64,000 nucleotides of DNA from Antitrichia curtipendula. Its lineage: Eukaryota; Streptophyta; Bryopsida; Hypnales; Leucodontaceae. The stretch's first letter is position 1, and every line of letters begins with the position of its first letter. Location: assembly GCA_951230915.1 (NCBI GenBank), contig OX579641.1:21678254-21742253 (forward strand), in the 5' to 3' direction. Below are positions 51,133 to 62,770 of this stretch, piece by piece. The position numbers and the translations under genes were made by a program. The notes beneath the pieces were generated by a model, which worked only from the letters and a program-made list of their open reading frames with translations, ran no database searches and was not told the origin of the DNA.

Positions 51133-52711
51133 CTATTCCATGCGAACCTCGTACCACTGGAGGGATCCCTGACCATCTCCGAGGTCAAGTTCGCAGACAG
51201 CATTCACCAAAAATTGGACTGCTTCATCTACGTTCTTGAATTTGGTCAAGTCTACAGGGGGCTTCTCTCCCGGCCATTCTTGCAACCAATTCTGTCACGA
51301 AAGTGCACAAATGAACCATATCAAAAACAGCAAGATGAAGGACAGTAGTACAGGATTTTATAAGATATGAAAGGCGACAAAGTCTTCTCTGAAATATATA
51401 AAATATATGAAACATATGATGACCCCAATGTATATATATAAAGCAAAGATCAATGAGATAAACCCTAAGAAAACCTATTTCTCATTAAAAAAACAATTAT
51501 CAGACCTTACAGGATGGATTACAACGACCTAGCAGCTATTCCAGTCTTATCTCACATCCTATTCGCCCCACTCTGTACGATTCTTGATGTATGAGAGTCT
51601 TCAAAGAGCACCAATATGCCAGGATTCGTCCTCCTCTACAGGACAAAATAGCGATGAAATGCATCACCATTGCAATGGTGCACACATTCAAACATTGGTG
51701 TGACTCAGTACCTTAAGTTTTTCTTGCAGCTCTTCAGCTGTGACAAATTGCTCGTCTTCACCAGGCTCCATCAACACGTAAGTTTCTGCATCTCCGTACA
51801 TTGCACTCCGACCAGACCGTCCGTGCACCACAATCTGCATACATCGTCATATTCTTTAAATGTCAAAGTTTCAAGATATTGGCACTTCTTAAGAAAAATG
51901 CCGGTCTAAAATCAGTCCTAATTTTAAGAGTTTGTGCACTTGAATGTCCCAATCTTGACCAATGAAGGACGCCATTTTATCAAATATGACCATATGCACA
52001 GACAAGATGTCTTCCAAGAACTGATGTAAGGACGAGATTCACATCACGCCTAAATTCAGCACGGATGAAACACAAGAACCGAGTGGTAAAACGGATTGGC
52101 ATGGAAATCAACCTGGGATCCCCTTCCGTTGAATGCAGCATCTCGAGGAGCAACACCTACACTGTTTATTCTTGAAATTCCCGTCAAATTGTGCGCAATT
52201 TCCACATTACCCTTGATTGCTCTACAAGCACTTCCCCTCAGAGCCACTGCCTGCACAGCGCAGACACTGATAAGCTTCTTTATCTTATTAATCAAAACTC
52301 AGCAATCCCCCTTTCTCTCAGTAACGGTCCAGTAGGATCAACAGGAGGAGGCAAAAGCGTTGTAACCCCATCTCTCACAATTTAGCCAATTTTAGGCAGC
52401 ACGGAGACGAGTCTCCAATCACCAAGCCTAATGATCAATTTTCAACGCTGAGAAACCATCAACCACCACCTTAGGATGCATGAATAGCTTGAAGCGTTGG
52501 ACGAGTTCGTCAAGAAAGGGAGTGACAAGTACTGTCCAATGATGGAATTCCCCACTCTGAGGCCCAGTACTACTTGACACAAAACCCGAATTCCAAAAGT
52601 CAAGCAGAAGAAAGAAAGAACCTGCACTACGGAGGAGGGCGGAGAAGGAGAAATGGCTATGGTGAGGGACGATGGCATCGCTTGTCGAGAGTGGAGGCCT
52701 TGAACCGCCAT
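51133..52711 (-). CDS. CRR7: CRR7-like chloroplast NDH assembly factor
   Basis: CHLORORESPIRATORY REDUCTION 7 is a small chloroplast protein needed for assembly and stability of the NDH complex, which feeds electrons back to plastoquinone in cyclic flow around photosystem I. Four exons, all phase 0 with GT-AG borders, give 169 codons plus stop: 52711-52622, 52250-52113, 51834-51712 and 51291-51133. Exon 1 ([16 protein letters not shown]...) is Ser/Pro-rich and almost without acidic residues, as in a chloroplast transit peptide. The mature part carries the family core: [50 protein letters not shown] and the ending [11 protein letters not shown]. Length is close to the roughly 156 residues I recall for Arabidopsis CRR7. 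The gene looks intact. Confidence 0.9.
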
Positions 52712-53030
52712 TGCCGTGCTCTTTTAAGGCAGGAGCACTCAGAAAGTACCGAAAACCGGAAATTCCTGAGCGCCGGATGCTGCACCCTGCTTGAATCAAG
52801 CCGAAACCGACTCCATCGACGACGGCAACGTCGTCTTCGAAGTATGATACCGGCAAGCAAGAAAGGATGCTACGGCTATGGCGAAAGAAGCCAGGCGAGG
52901 GCGTCGTGCTTGCAATTTCTCCAGTTCGCAACTCGTGGTTTTCTGATAAGGTATGTGTATCCCGAATCGCCACTTGAAATGAATGCATTTCGTATAGGGC
53001 AATCCCCGCCGACGAGGAGCCATTGCCCAA
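52712..53030. promoter_or_regulatory. Upstream region of CRR7
   Basis: GC- and CpG-rich compared with the window, as expected of an active promoter. A CTTTTAAGG-like TATA candidate (minus strand, about 52722-52734) lies just upstream of the ATG, perhaps too close. No other motif can be called. The hairpin repeat at 53031 abuts this region. Confidence 0.3.
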
Positions 53031-53203
53031 CGTAAACCACGAGACGTAAACCACGAACAGATGGATGAAAATTGGGGATGAGAAATTGAAGCCGGATGAG
53101 AAATCCGTAATGCCCGATTACGCAGGAAAACCCGAGTAATCGGGCATTACGCTGCAGAACCACCCCGCAAAATGAACGGGAGGAATCCTGGGAGTGGTTT
53201 ACG
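53031..53203. mobile_element. Short hairpin-bearing element with CGTAAACCAC ends
   Basis: CGTAAACCAC at 53031-53040 (repeated at 53045-53054) is inverted as GTGGTTTACG at 53194-53203. Inside is a perfect 16-bp hairpin: CGTAATGCCCGATTAC (53106-53121) and GTAATCGGGCATTACG (53136-53151) with a 14-base loop. A diverged copy lies at 38219-38442, so this is a dispersed family and not a unique structure. It has no coding capacity. Confidence 0.7.
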
Positions 53204-53537
53204 TACATTTTAGATGACTTGACGAAGCACGGTGACTCCTTATTCCGATCTGGAGTGAAATGGATTCTCAGACATATTTTTCAACATTGGCATTGTTGCG
53301 TTCATGGTCTGCAATGGTGGCGTTGTTAGATTGAGCATCTTCATTTTCATAGCAGGTAATTATCCACTTGTAGTAAATAATCATTTTAATTTAGGATCTA
53401 TTCAAATGACTCCAATATTACATACACTAGTTAAAAGGGAGAATTTATAGTACCTAAAGGTTATTTTGGTCATGGATTGGCATAAATCTAGGGCTTGCTC
53501 ATATTGGATCTTGGATCTTGAAATTCTAGAAGTCTGT

Positions 53538-53930
53538 GGCCCTATCACCAAGGTAGTTGGCCAAAGATGATTGTGTTGATGAATAGGTGCATTCTTTGTA
53601 TTTTACATTGTTATTCTAAAAATCATTCATAGGACATTTTTTATAAGCACGTGCAATTCAAAGTTAATCTTGAAAATAAGAAGACCTATCACTAGGATAA
53701 TTAGCCAAAAATGATTTGATTGTTGATTGGATATGAATATTTTTTGTTGCTATAGTATTCCCCATAGTTATTTGGTAGATTTCAAATGTCCACAGTAATT
53801 TGTCAAGGTTATTCCTAGAAGAATGTGGACCTATTACCAAAGTAGTTAACCAAAATTTATTTGACATATAGAATGATTGATGCATTCTTTGTTTCTACAC
53901 TTTCCTTGCTTCACATTCTCCGAATTCATT
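53538..53930. repeat. Tandem array, about 145-bp period, three copies
   Basis: Units begin with a CCTATYACYAAGGTAGTT-like phrase at about 53541, 53684 and 53831 and carry GATGCATTCTTTGT- or TGCATTCTTTGTATTT-like segments. The middle unit is the most diverged. A lone relative is at 47665-47800. Confidence 0.65.
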
Positions 53931-53966
53931 TGTTTAATCCAAAACGTCCACAATAATTTGCCAAGG

Positions 53967-54893
53967 TTATCCCCTAAAGGACCAAGGCCTTTTTTTTTGC
54001 CAAAAAACACTCAACACTGCCATTTCTATTACAAAGCTATAAAAATTTGAATTTTTTTTTTTTTTTTGCACATCTAACCATAGGATCCTATACCTAACAA
54101 GTATGAAAATACATGAAATAAATTTCATAAATTTTGATTGCACATATTGTAAAATATCTGCATTTCAAGTAAAAAAAAAAAAAATTTGCACATTTCTAGA
54201 CTAAATTATTTGACTTTGAACTTTTTTAACTTAAATTTTTTGCACCACAAATTTTTAAAGTATAAAACTTTATGGTGGAAAATTGAGTTGAGAGTTTAGG
54301 AAAATAAAAAACTTAAGAAAACAACCTTAATTTCCATTCTTTAAAAATTTGTTAAGTAGAAGTAGGTATGAGATAGAAGGAAAATCTAAATTTTTGATAT
54401 CTTTAAGGGAAATTGAAATACACTAATTCCAATGGTGAGATTGTTCTAGCAAGAAAATTAATCCATGTGTAACTTCATTTTTTTTAATTGTAAAGATTGC
54501 ATTTAGGAATGAATTCTACATGTTATTTTTTCAAAAAGATACTTAGATTGCCTCATAAATAAGATTGTCTATAACTTTTACATCATTTATCTAAATGAAA
54601 TGAATCAAAGCTTTACATGTAGACAAAAATATAATCTACAAGAAAAAAAAATTTAATTTAAATTCAAAATTTTCAAATTTTTTTTTGCTACTTAGTCTCC
54701 CTTGTTTTGAACTTATCTAAACATAACTTTTGTTCCTAGGCACCAATTAAAAAAATAATAATATTCCCACAAAGATAATAATTTTTTCTGTCTTTAAAAA
54801 AAATTTGAAAAAATCATGACAAAATTTGAGACTGTAGGTATTTGCCCAAATCCAACTTGTCCCTCGAAGAGACAGTGGTCCTTTAGGGGTTAA
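53967..54893. mobile_element. Second TIR element of the 24373 family, diverged
   Basis: The left end TTATCCCCTAAAGGACC and the right end GGTCCTTTAGGGGTTAA are near-perfect inverted repeats. Inside the left end, phrases CACTCAACACTGCCATTTCT, CTAACCATAGGATCC and AATTTCATAAATTTTGA match the 43.9 kb copy and the reverse complement of the 24.37 kb copy. Length is 927 bp, so it is longer than the type copy. No coding capacity. Confidence 0.65.
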
Positions 54894-54947
54894 TCTTAGA
54901 AGAAAGTAGAGAAAACATGGACAATTTTGAACCTCTGGTTGTAATAT

Positions 54948-54951
<4 letters not shown>

Positions 54952-54983
<32 letters not shown>
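54952..54983. repeat. (TA)n microsatellite
   Basis: About 16 TA units. Confidence 0.95.
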
Positions 54984-54986
<3 letters not shown>

Positions 54987-57404
54987 CTAGTAAAAAAATC
55001 AAATTTTAGATTATCCAATTCAAGAGCCTTTGCCAAAGCTCTTGAAGACATTTCTGCAAGTATAGACTAATTGTAGTTCCTTGTATCCATTGTGAATTAC
55101 TTTTCATCTTATTCATTTTTTCTACACCCAAGTTCACTTTAAATAGGTGGAGGAATGCCACATTTAGTGGCTAAAGCTCAAAGAGCAATGAGATGAAAAG
55201 ATAAGAATATGTAGTCCATTATTTCTTCCAAACCTGATAGCCTTATTAGTCATATGGCTTGCGCTCATGTCCATCCATTATAAAAAAATGTTTGTTCTCC
55301 TTTGACATTCTACCTAGAACATTATTTTTGAAATTATTTAACCATTCTAGAAAGATCTTAGAAACCATGTCATCATTTTTTTGAAATATCATTAATGCAC
55401 ATACTTTACAATTTCTAATGTAATAAACTTGGGGTCTAGTTTTTTTATGAAGATGTACAAGTTTGGGATATGAAAACCAACAGTGTTTAGATATGTCATG
55501 GTGGACATCCACTCCTTGTTGTCTGCATAGGTAAAATCAATCATTTTGCTTTCATTTTTAGCAACAATTTTGATTGGCAAATTTTTATCCCCTACACTCA
55601 CTCATATTTCATATAAATTCCATAAATGATTAGTGTGGTATTCTTGGACACTATAAATTTGTTGTAGAAGGTTATAAAAGGTTAATGTTGTTTTCTTTAT
55701 AAACCCTAACTTGCTTCTAACTTGCTTCCATGTGCACACCTTAGACAAATTTCTCGATGTTTTTGTTTGAAAAGAGCCCACCATTTATCATCACGAACTA
55801 CTTCTCTAAAGGGATGTTTTCTTGGTTAATTTTTAAAGATATTTTTATTAATGAACTTTAGCATATTTACAATAACACATAATGCTATTTGCTACATTGA
55901 GAAACACCATTGGACAACTGCTAATTTTCTTATTTTTATTAGGTAGGTTTGATGGCTTGTTGTTTTAGAGATTATTTTCATTGAAATTTATATTTAGTTG
56001 ATTAAAGATGGGATTTTGCTAACATTTTTTGTAATGATTATCTTTGTAGAGAAACCCAACTACATAACTTCATATGTGAAAGACAAGTTTGCAACTATAT
56101 TTCCTTGGAGTTTCAATTGGTACTTGCTTTTTCTTAGACCATTTTAAAAGTGGAGTCTACATTAGACAAAAGACAAAGAATTAGAAGTATTTTCATTGGT
56201 CTATTAAATATTGTAGAAATGGCAAGAAAGATTGAGGAATCCATTTTCTTCTTATGGACTTACTTAAATGGGCGTCTATAAGTTCATATTAATGCTCCAT
56301 GTTTTCCACTACTCCATTACTTTGGAATGTTACCATATACTATTCAATATTTTTACTAATTCATCCTTTAGTTATTTGTTGAATATCTTCATTTTCATCC
56401 TCTTTGTTAATACTTCAAATGTATATTTAAATCCTTACTTGGGTTCTGTAAGATTATCTTGTATAATATGAATTTCTTGTGCTTCAAAGCTTTGTTATTT
56501 GACTCCATCTGCATGGTATCAAAGCAATAGTTCCTCAAGTGTAATAGAACAGCTCTCGAGTAAATAAAAAACAATAGCAAGATACTTGAGAAATAGACAA
56601 AGTCTAGAGGTGTCAAAAATGCTAGCACTAGAGATCAGACCACCCGAGTAGATACAAGATGTTAGAAAAAGCTTTTACTATTGATGTCACATACATATAA
56701 TAGTGATTGTTTGAAGAAAATATCAGAGTGCAGACATAAAAAACAATTTGTGCTACTAACAAACTGAGAGGATTAAGTTGAAAAAGGAACCACATTATCC
56801 AAAAGAGATCAACGCTAGTATCGTTAGACGTGACCAACAAATACGAGATTGTTAGAATGTTAGATAGAAAAAGAGATTTTTAGACTTACAAAAACGCTAG
56901 CAACATAAAAGACAACAAGAATGTTTTAGTTGGTGAGTCCAACAAACTCACTAGACTCAAAAACTACTACGTGTGGAATCTTAAGATGAGGGCCATCTTG
57001 TGGAGGAAAAACTAGTGGTCTATCACTGAGGAAAGTTTCAATTCTCATGTATTCCTTGCCATAGTTGGAGGCAAAAATATCACAACGTCTCAATTAAAAG
57101 CTGATGAAAGCTAATGCAATACTAACATTGATATTCTTTGCCAAAAACATTGTAGTTGACAAAATTAATGTCCACACAGATTTTGCACTGATTTGGTGGC
57201 ACTCAAAGCATTATACCAATCAAGAGACCAATTGAAAATTTTGACGCTCACTAGACAACTATAAGCACTAAAACTTCGAGATGGAGGCTCCACAGAAGAC
57301 TATTTGAAGATAGCCAGAGAACTTAAAAATCGATTTGCAAGCATTGGAGAGACAGTTCGAGACAAGACTCTCACTCCAATTATACTCAATGGATTGCCAA
57401 GAAG

Positions 57405-58635
57405 CATTGTAAGAAACTAGTGTTTTTTGTGATGTCGGAAAAAACATGGCCTGGCGTTCACTTTGACACGAAGGGAATTAACATAGATGTCATCTAAAAT
57501 TCGTCATAATGGACGGGCAAAAAATGTGCAATTTTTTAGAAAATATGCTTTTTACCTTGTTTATTTATGACATCCCAAAAAACATGGTCTTCCAAGGTTC
57601 CCATGATGCGCCATTTGGTGGACAACTCAGCGCCACGTAAGCGCCACATAGGTGGTTAGTGCCACGTAGGAAAACAATTCATCCGATTTGTTGGTGACGT
57701 AGATCCACCAAAATCTGACGTAGCATGCCGTGTCAGCATACTTTCATGCCATTTAAGAATTTTAATATTTCTTTATAAAACATCAATTCAGACATTTAGA
57801 TAGACGTTTTTTGAGACATTGATTGTTGCATATCATACCCGTAAGTTAAAGTCAATAGAAAATATTGATTTAAAAATAAAATAAAATAAACAAGAACAAT
57901 TGTTGAATTCAACAAGAATTAAAAAATCACTTATTATCTACCATCAAGAAAATTTTGATGGTTAAATGAAGGAATTTCTTCATTGAAAATTCTATTTATA
58001 TCCATTGTCCGTCCATAGTGAGACAAAAGATATGGGATAATTAGAATATGGGAACTTGACTATTGTAAGCCTCAACATTGTTTCAAACATCTCAATGTTG
58101 TTTCAGATGTCTAGACGTTGTTTCAGACACCTTGATCATGTAGTTTTAGACATTTTATATTTAACACAATTTTGCTTTAAATATCCCATATGGATTGTCT
58201 TACTTCCTATCACCCCATTTGTATAAAGACCATTTCTTTTCATCCATGGTATACATCCATCCATTTTCCTTTTTTTTGGAAAACATGTCATGTGGCTGCT
58301 TTTCCCCTAAATTTTTTATATATGGTCAACATTTTATCATAGACTATAGTAATTTTTATTAACTTATCCATAGTCAAAATTGGTCTTCTTGCTGACATGG
58401 CAGTCTATATTTTTTTGGACATTCCATATAACATCAGTATGTCTTTAGTCATGTCAAATAAAACATCAACGTCTATGATAACATCAACTTGGATTTACAG
58501 TAGCGTGTTAATGTTTTTTGCAACATCCACAAAAATCTACCTTGTTGGACCACATGTCCTCTGATATCTTCATATTTTATCAGACATTGCACATTTGTAG
58601 AAAAACATCACCAAAAACGTGGTTTTCTTATAGTG
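57405..58635. mobile_element. CACTA-like element inserted in the Copia gag region, 1231 bp
   Basis: The right end, read inward on the minus strand, is CACTATAAGAAAACCACGTT. The left end is the decayed counterpart CATTGTAAGAAACTAGTGTT. Both continue with TTTTGTGATGT or TTTTGGTGATGT. A 3-bp target-site duplication AAG flanks it (57402-57404 and 58636-58638). With one AAG copy and the insert ignored, the surrounding Copia gag frame is continuous, which confirms the exact borders. The interior contains repeated CATCA, ACATC and CCACGTAGG phrases but no transposase. Confidence 0.85.
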
Positions 58636-59359
58636 AAGCTATAAGAACATCATCCAGACATTGACATGCCTTAGTAACAACATAACATTTTATCAAGTGG
58701 CCTTAAGTCTCCAGGTTACTAAATCCCAACGCAAGGAGCACCAAGCAAGCGTAGTAGTTGGGAGATGAAGAAGCTCTGGCCTAATCTTTGATCAGAAGAT
58801 GTTTATGCAACATTATGGTCCATATCAGGGCCAAGGTTGCAGCTTCTATAGAGGCCATGGTTGAAGTCCACACTTTTTGCCAAGACCACCACCAATATAC
58901 TTCAATTGCGGCAAGTCTGGACATCTTACAAGAAACTATAAATTGCCCAAGTTTGAGAACTTTCACCCATCTAATTAGGGATCTATGTTTGCAAACTTTG
59001 CAAAGTTCTTTGATGCCGCTATCTCCAAGTAATATTGGGACAATTGCTACTTGTGGTACATGGATAATGGAGCATCCAATTACATGGCTTCAAACAAGAA
59101 TGTCTTTGAAAAAGGTCAATCCAATTTTCTAGTGTCAAAATCCAAGAAGTCAAAACGGAGCTTAGAAAGCCCCATGTCATAAAAAGATCAAGATCCTCTA
59201 TTGTAAAGACCATTGTTGGAGAAATAAAGCTAAATGAGGTTATATATGTCCCGAGCATGAGAAAATATCATAACTATGTTGGCTTGGTAATTGACAGTGG
59301 CTCGAGGGATGCACTTAGTTCTACTACAACAAACCACATGTGAACAAGTGGTTTCTAAT

Positions 59360-59844
59360 AAACTATAACTTCAACCTAAAATTTTGAGCATTATGTAATA
59401 ATGACTAAAGATTTCTATTGCCAAAATTTAAAAACTAAAATTAAATATAATATAAAATGATTTCTAGAAGAGGTTGAAAATGAACTAAAATGGCATATTT
59501 TTCAACTCAAATAATTACAAAGAACACATTTAGATTACCATTGAATCAATATTCAACTCAAAATGAGCTTTCAATAGAGAGGTATTTTTAGTAATTTTTT
59601 GTTCATTTTTTAGACAATTTTTTCTTATATAATATAGGGGTGTGCAAGTTATTTTTCAATTCTACAGTGTATCTTTTTACTTCAAATTTTTTTAACTAAT
59701 TATTATTAACAAATAAAAATATCAATAATTCAAAATATAAACTTTTAAAGTAGGAAAATCTATTTATATATTTTTATTTTATTTTATTTAAAATTCAAAA
59801 AGTATATAGGGGGTCCAAAGTTTTGTTTGCACGTGGTTTCTAAT
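59360..59844. mobile_element. Insertion of about 485 bp in the Copia element, flanked by 12-bp direct repeats
   Basis: GTGGTTTCTAAT occurs at 59348-59359 and again at 59833-59844. The segment between is strongly AT-rich and lacks Copia coding sense, whereas sequence outside resembles the Copia polyprotein. A 12-bp direct repeat could be a target-site duplication or the mark of a template slip. No TIRs or poly-A tail were seen, and the class is unknown. Confidence 0.45.
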
Positions 59845-60900
59845 GGATACTCTAAGTGAACTCCCCGAGGACAACGGTCATCTTGTGGTGTTCTTTGATC
59901 TTTACCGTTGGATTATTGACAAGTCAAATTACAAACATATTATTGCCATTAGATTTTGAGATCCATGCAATGGCTTGTATTGCTTTGGAGCACAAATATT
60001 TGAAACTCACGCAACAAGCACCGAGGACATTGCAACCTTGTGGCATAAGCAATTCGATCACTTGAATTACCACACCCTATTACACTTGTAGTGCCAGCAA
60101 AGCGTGATCAACATTTCCACCATCAAGTCTACTTTAAGAGTATGCGAACATTATCTGTCTGGAAGACAATTCCAAGTCAATTTTCCTACCAAGTCAAAGA
60201 ATAAGGCATTGAAGCTAGGTAAAAAGGTTCACTCAAATCTGATTGGTCCATTGCAAGCTCTCACAATGGCTACATCGAAATATGTCCTGGTCTTTATAGA
60301 CGACTTCTCCATGAAGAGTTGGACCTACTTTTGTAGAACAATGCACAAAAGTTTGAGCACTTCCTACTCTTCAAGGCCAAAATGGAAACAGAAAAATGCA
60401 TTTTGACTCTCAAGACGGATAGAGATGGCAGATATCCATCAATTGAATTCCAAAACTACTACTTATTCAAAAAAATCAGGAGAGAATTTATACAAGCACA
60501 TACTCCCCAACAGAACGGAGTGATTAAACAATGGAATCACACAATCATAGAAAGAGCATGGAGCCTAGTAGTTGAGAATAAATTATCAATCCAACTCTAG
60601 AGTGAAGCAATGCAACGGCAAACTACCTTGTCAACAAGATCCCTACCTGAGCAAACTAAGGTATCACACCCAAACAGAAATATATAGGTAAGAAATTAGG
60701 CATTATTCATCTCAAAATATTTGGATGCCTAACTTTCTGTCATGTTCCAAAAGAGCACAATAAGAAATTCGACAGTAAAACACTACAATGCATTTTTATG
60801 GAATATCACAATACCAGCAAGGTGTATTGATTCTATAAACCAAGGGAACAAAAGTTCATTATTAGTTGTGATATAACCTTTGATGAACTAGAATAGGATT

Positions 60901-61892
60901 CTATCACCTAACCGATACAACAGATTATATAAAAGATCCTTTCCATGTAACAAACACAGAGACAGATTGTAGCAAAGACATCCTACGAAATCCTAAATTG
61001 CCTCGTCCAAACTAGAGCGACACACCCAACCTAGATAGAAACAACTTAGATTACGGTATCCTTTCAACCATCAATCTTCTTGAATCACTTGCCGCCTCCC
61101 ACTAATGCGCAAATTCCAAAACCTAACAAGAGTAATCAACCTTTGACCCTTAGCTAGCTAGAAACCTACATACAACCTTAGACATCACCTATATATAATT
61201 TAGAAAATGAACCTGCACAACAGTCCACCAATTGATACCAAAGAGGACACCACAAACAAAATTTAGCAATTACTGGACTTTCATGAGCAAACTGCTAGGA
61301 AGATGCATGGTTGGGTGGCTCACGGATGACCCCATATGGGTTCATATACCGATGAGTTTTTGGTACATTAGATGAATTAATAGATGTTCATCATTGGCAT
61401 GTTCATCCATTGAATTTTCAACATCACGCCCACCTAAAGATTTCCTTGTCATGCGATTTTTGCAAAAAAAAATAGAATAACACCTTTTTCTTACGCTTAT
61501 ATGAATTTTGGAAAAAAAAGGTTGAAATTAGACCCCTTAAAAGTTTATAAGTACACATCTACAAATGATTCTACTTTAAAAAAATGAATTCTAGGAAGTC
61601 CATATTCCCAACTTCAAAAGTCTCTAGCTCCTATAAAGTAAGATGAACTTTAGAAAAATCAAGCACAATCTTCAACACAATAAAGTTTTCTATATGCATA
61701 CAAATTTTTACATTCAACGATATAAGTTTACTATGTCTATTTCATCTTGCAATACAAAATACTTCTTAAAAATAGCATTGTGGCAAAAAAAGTGAACCAC
61801 CCAATTGTACATCCACCTTGCTAGAAGAACTGATCAACTTCCAAGAAGCTTTAAAAATAGGAACTAGCAAGCTACTATCAAAAATGAAATTA
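60901..61892. other. Region after the Copia truncation, no feature recognised
   Basis: No reverse transcriptase motif (such as YVDD) or LTR copy was found. Base composition turns AT-rich after about 61300. Confidence 0.45.
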
Positions 61893-62085
61893 CACTAGTA
61901 GAAAATGATGTCCAAATTAACAGAAAATCAACATATTTATGTTGATTTGGGTACTGCAATGTCCGATTTCACATTTTTTTGTTAATGGCGACATTTTTTT
62001 TGTTGATTTGGACAATCTTCACATTTTTTTTGTTAATGGCAACATTTTTTTTTGTTGATTTGGACAATCAGTGACAAAATCAACA
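61893..62085 (+). mobile_element. Possible left end of another CACTA element
   Basis: CACTAGTAGAAAATGATGTC at 61893-61912 resembles plant CACTA termini. It is followed at 61920-62085 by short direct repeats of TTTTTTTGTTGATTTGGACA and TTTGTTAATGGCRACA, like a subterminal array. No matching right end occurs before the window ends, so the element is either truncated or extends beyond 64000. Confidence 0.4.
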
Positions 62086-62209
62086 GATTTTTGATGAATA
62101 CTTTTTGAACCTTCTAGAATCTTTTGGAATTTTTTAGAATCTCTTGACATCTTCATTTTACAGTGTATTTAAAAAAAAAATTAAGTACACATTTCGGTGT
62201 TCCATAAAG

Positions 62210-62770
62210 TCAGCAGACTTTGGAGGTTATTTGCACATAATAAATGAACATTTTTCAAAGAACTTTCAACTGAAAAAAGTTGTGGATTTAAACCAACTTT
62301 CATCTCCAACAGTCTTTCTGAGATTTCAAGTCTCCAATCAAAAGTTATGAACAAATTTTAGAGAAGTACTGGAAATTGTTTTTTTGGTAAATTCAGAAGA
62401 CTTTGGAAGTCGTTTTGGTATAGTAAAAGGATTTTTTGGAAAAACTTTTAAACTAAGAAAAGTTGTAAATTTTAGAAAACTTTCATCTCTTATAATCTAT
62501 TTGAAGTTTTGATCCTCCAGTCAAAAGCTATGAACAAAATTCAGAGAGGATGTTAAAAAATGTCAAAAATGTCAAAAGTGATGATTTCCGAACCTCTCTC
62601 TAAACTTTGTCCAAAACTTTTGAGGAAAGTCTCCAAATCTCAAATGGAATTTTGGAGATGAAAGCTTTTTTGAATTACTACCTTTTTTTAGTTCAAAATC
62701 TTTTAAAAAAAGTTCTTCTACTATGCCAAAATAACCTCCAAAGTTTGCTAAATTTACAATGAAATAATTT
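62210..62770. repeat. About 183-bp repeat: two direct copies and one inverted copy
   Basis: Copy A (about 62210-62378) and copy B (about 62393-62561) are direct repeats sharing TCAGCAGACTTTGGA or TCAGAAGACTTTGGA, TTTCAACTGAAAAAAGTTGT or TTTAAACTAAGAAAAGTTGT, CTTTCATCTC, and TCAAAAGYTATGAACAAA. 62590-62770 is an inverted, diverged copy (CCAAAACTTTTGAGG, GGAGATGAAAGC, ATAACCTCCAAAGT). A further direct partial copy begins near 63906 and runs off the window end. Confidence 0.75.

Larger units (their letters stand above)
53204..56513. other. Repeat-rich intergenic DNA leading to the Copia primer-binding site
   Basis: Named contents are a tandem array at 53538-53930, a TIR element at 53967-54893 and a (TA)n run at 54952-54983. 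55.0-56.1 kb shows nothing definite. The 5' LTR of the Copia element should end at 56513, and its start could not be fixed. Confidence 0.5.
56514..60900 (+). mobile_element. Decayed, 3'-truncated Ty1/Copia retrotransposon
   Basis: A primer-binding site, TGGTATCAAAGC (56514-56525), matches the plant Copia PBS (initiator tRNA-Met) with one change and marks the end of the 5' LTR. Pieces of the polyprotein follow in order. Gag lies at about 56900-57400 and 58639-58990, with a DUF4219-like NYYVWNLKMRAIL and a CCHC-type zinc knuckle near 58900 in which one Cys is replaced (NCGKSGHLTRNYK). The protease-like DNGAS motif is near 59062. A pre-integrase HKQFDHLNYHTL lies near 60045. The integrase core at 60230-60600 includes VFIDDFSMKSWTYF and HTPQQNGV. 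The conserved region after it (LKIFGCLTFCHVPKEHNKKF) continues to about 60895. Many stops and frame changes are present. Reverse transcriptase, RNase H and the 3' LTR were not found, so the element is truncated or replaced downstream. Two later insertions interrupt it. Confidence 0.85.

Noticed and set aside
52428..53054. A 208-codon minus-strand frame over the CRR7 5' region
   Set aside because: It runs through the hairpin repeat, the upstream region and intron 1. The CRR7 start at 52711 with its 30-codon first exon fits the family and the splice sites better.
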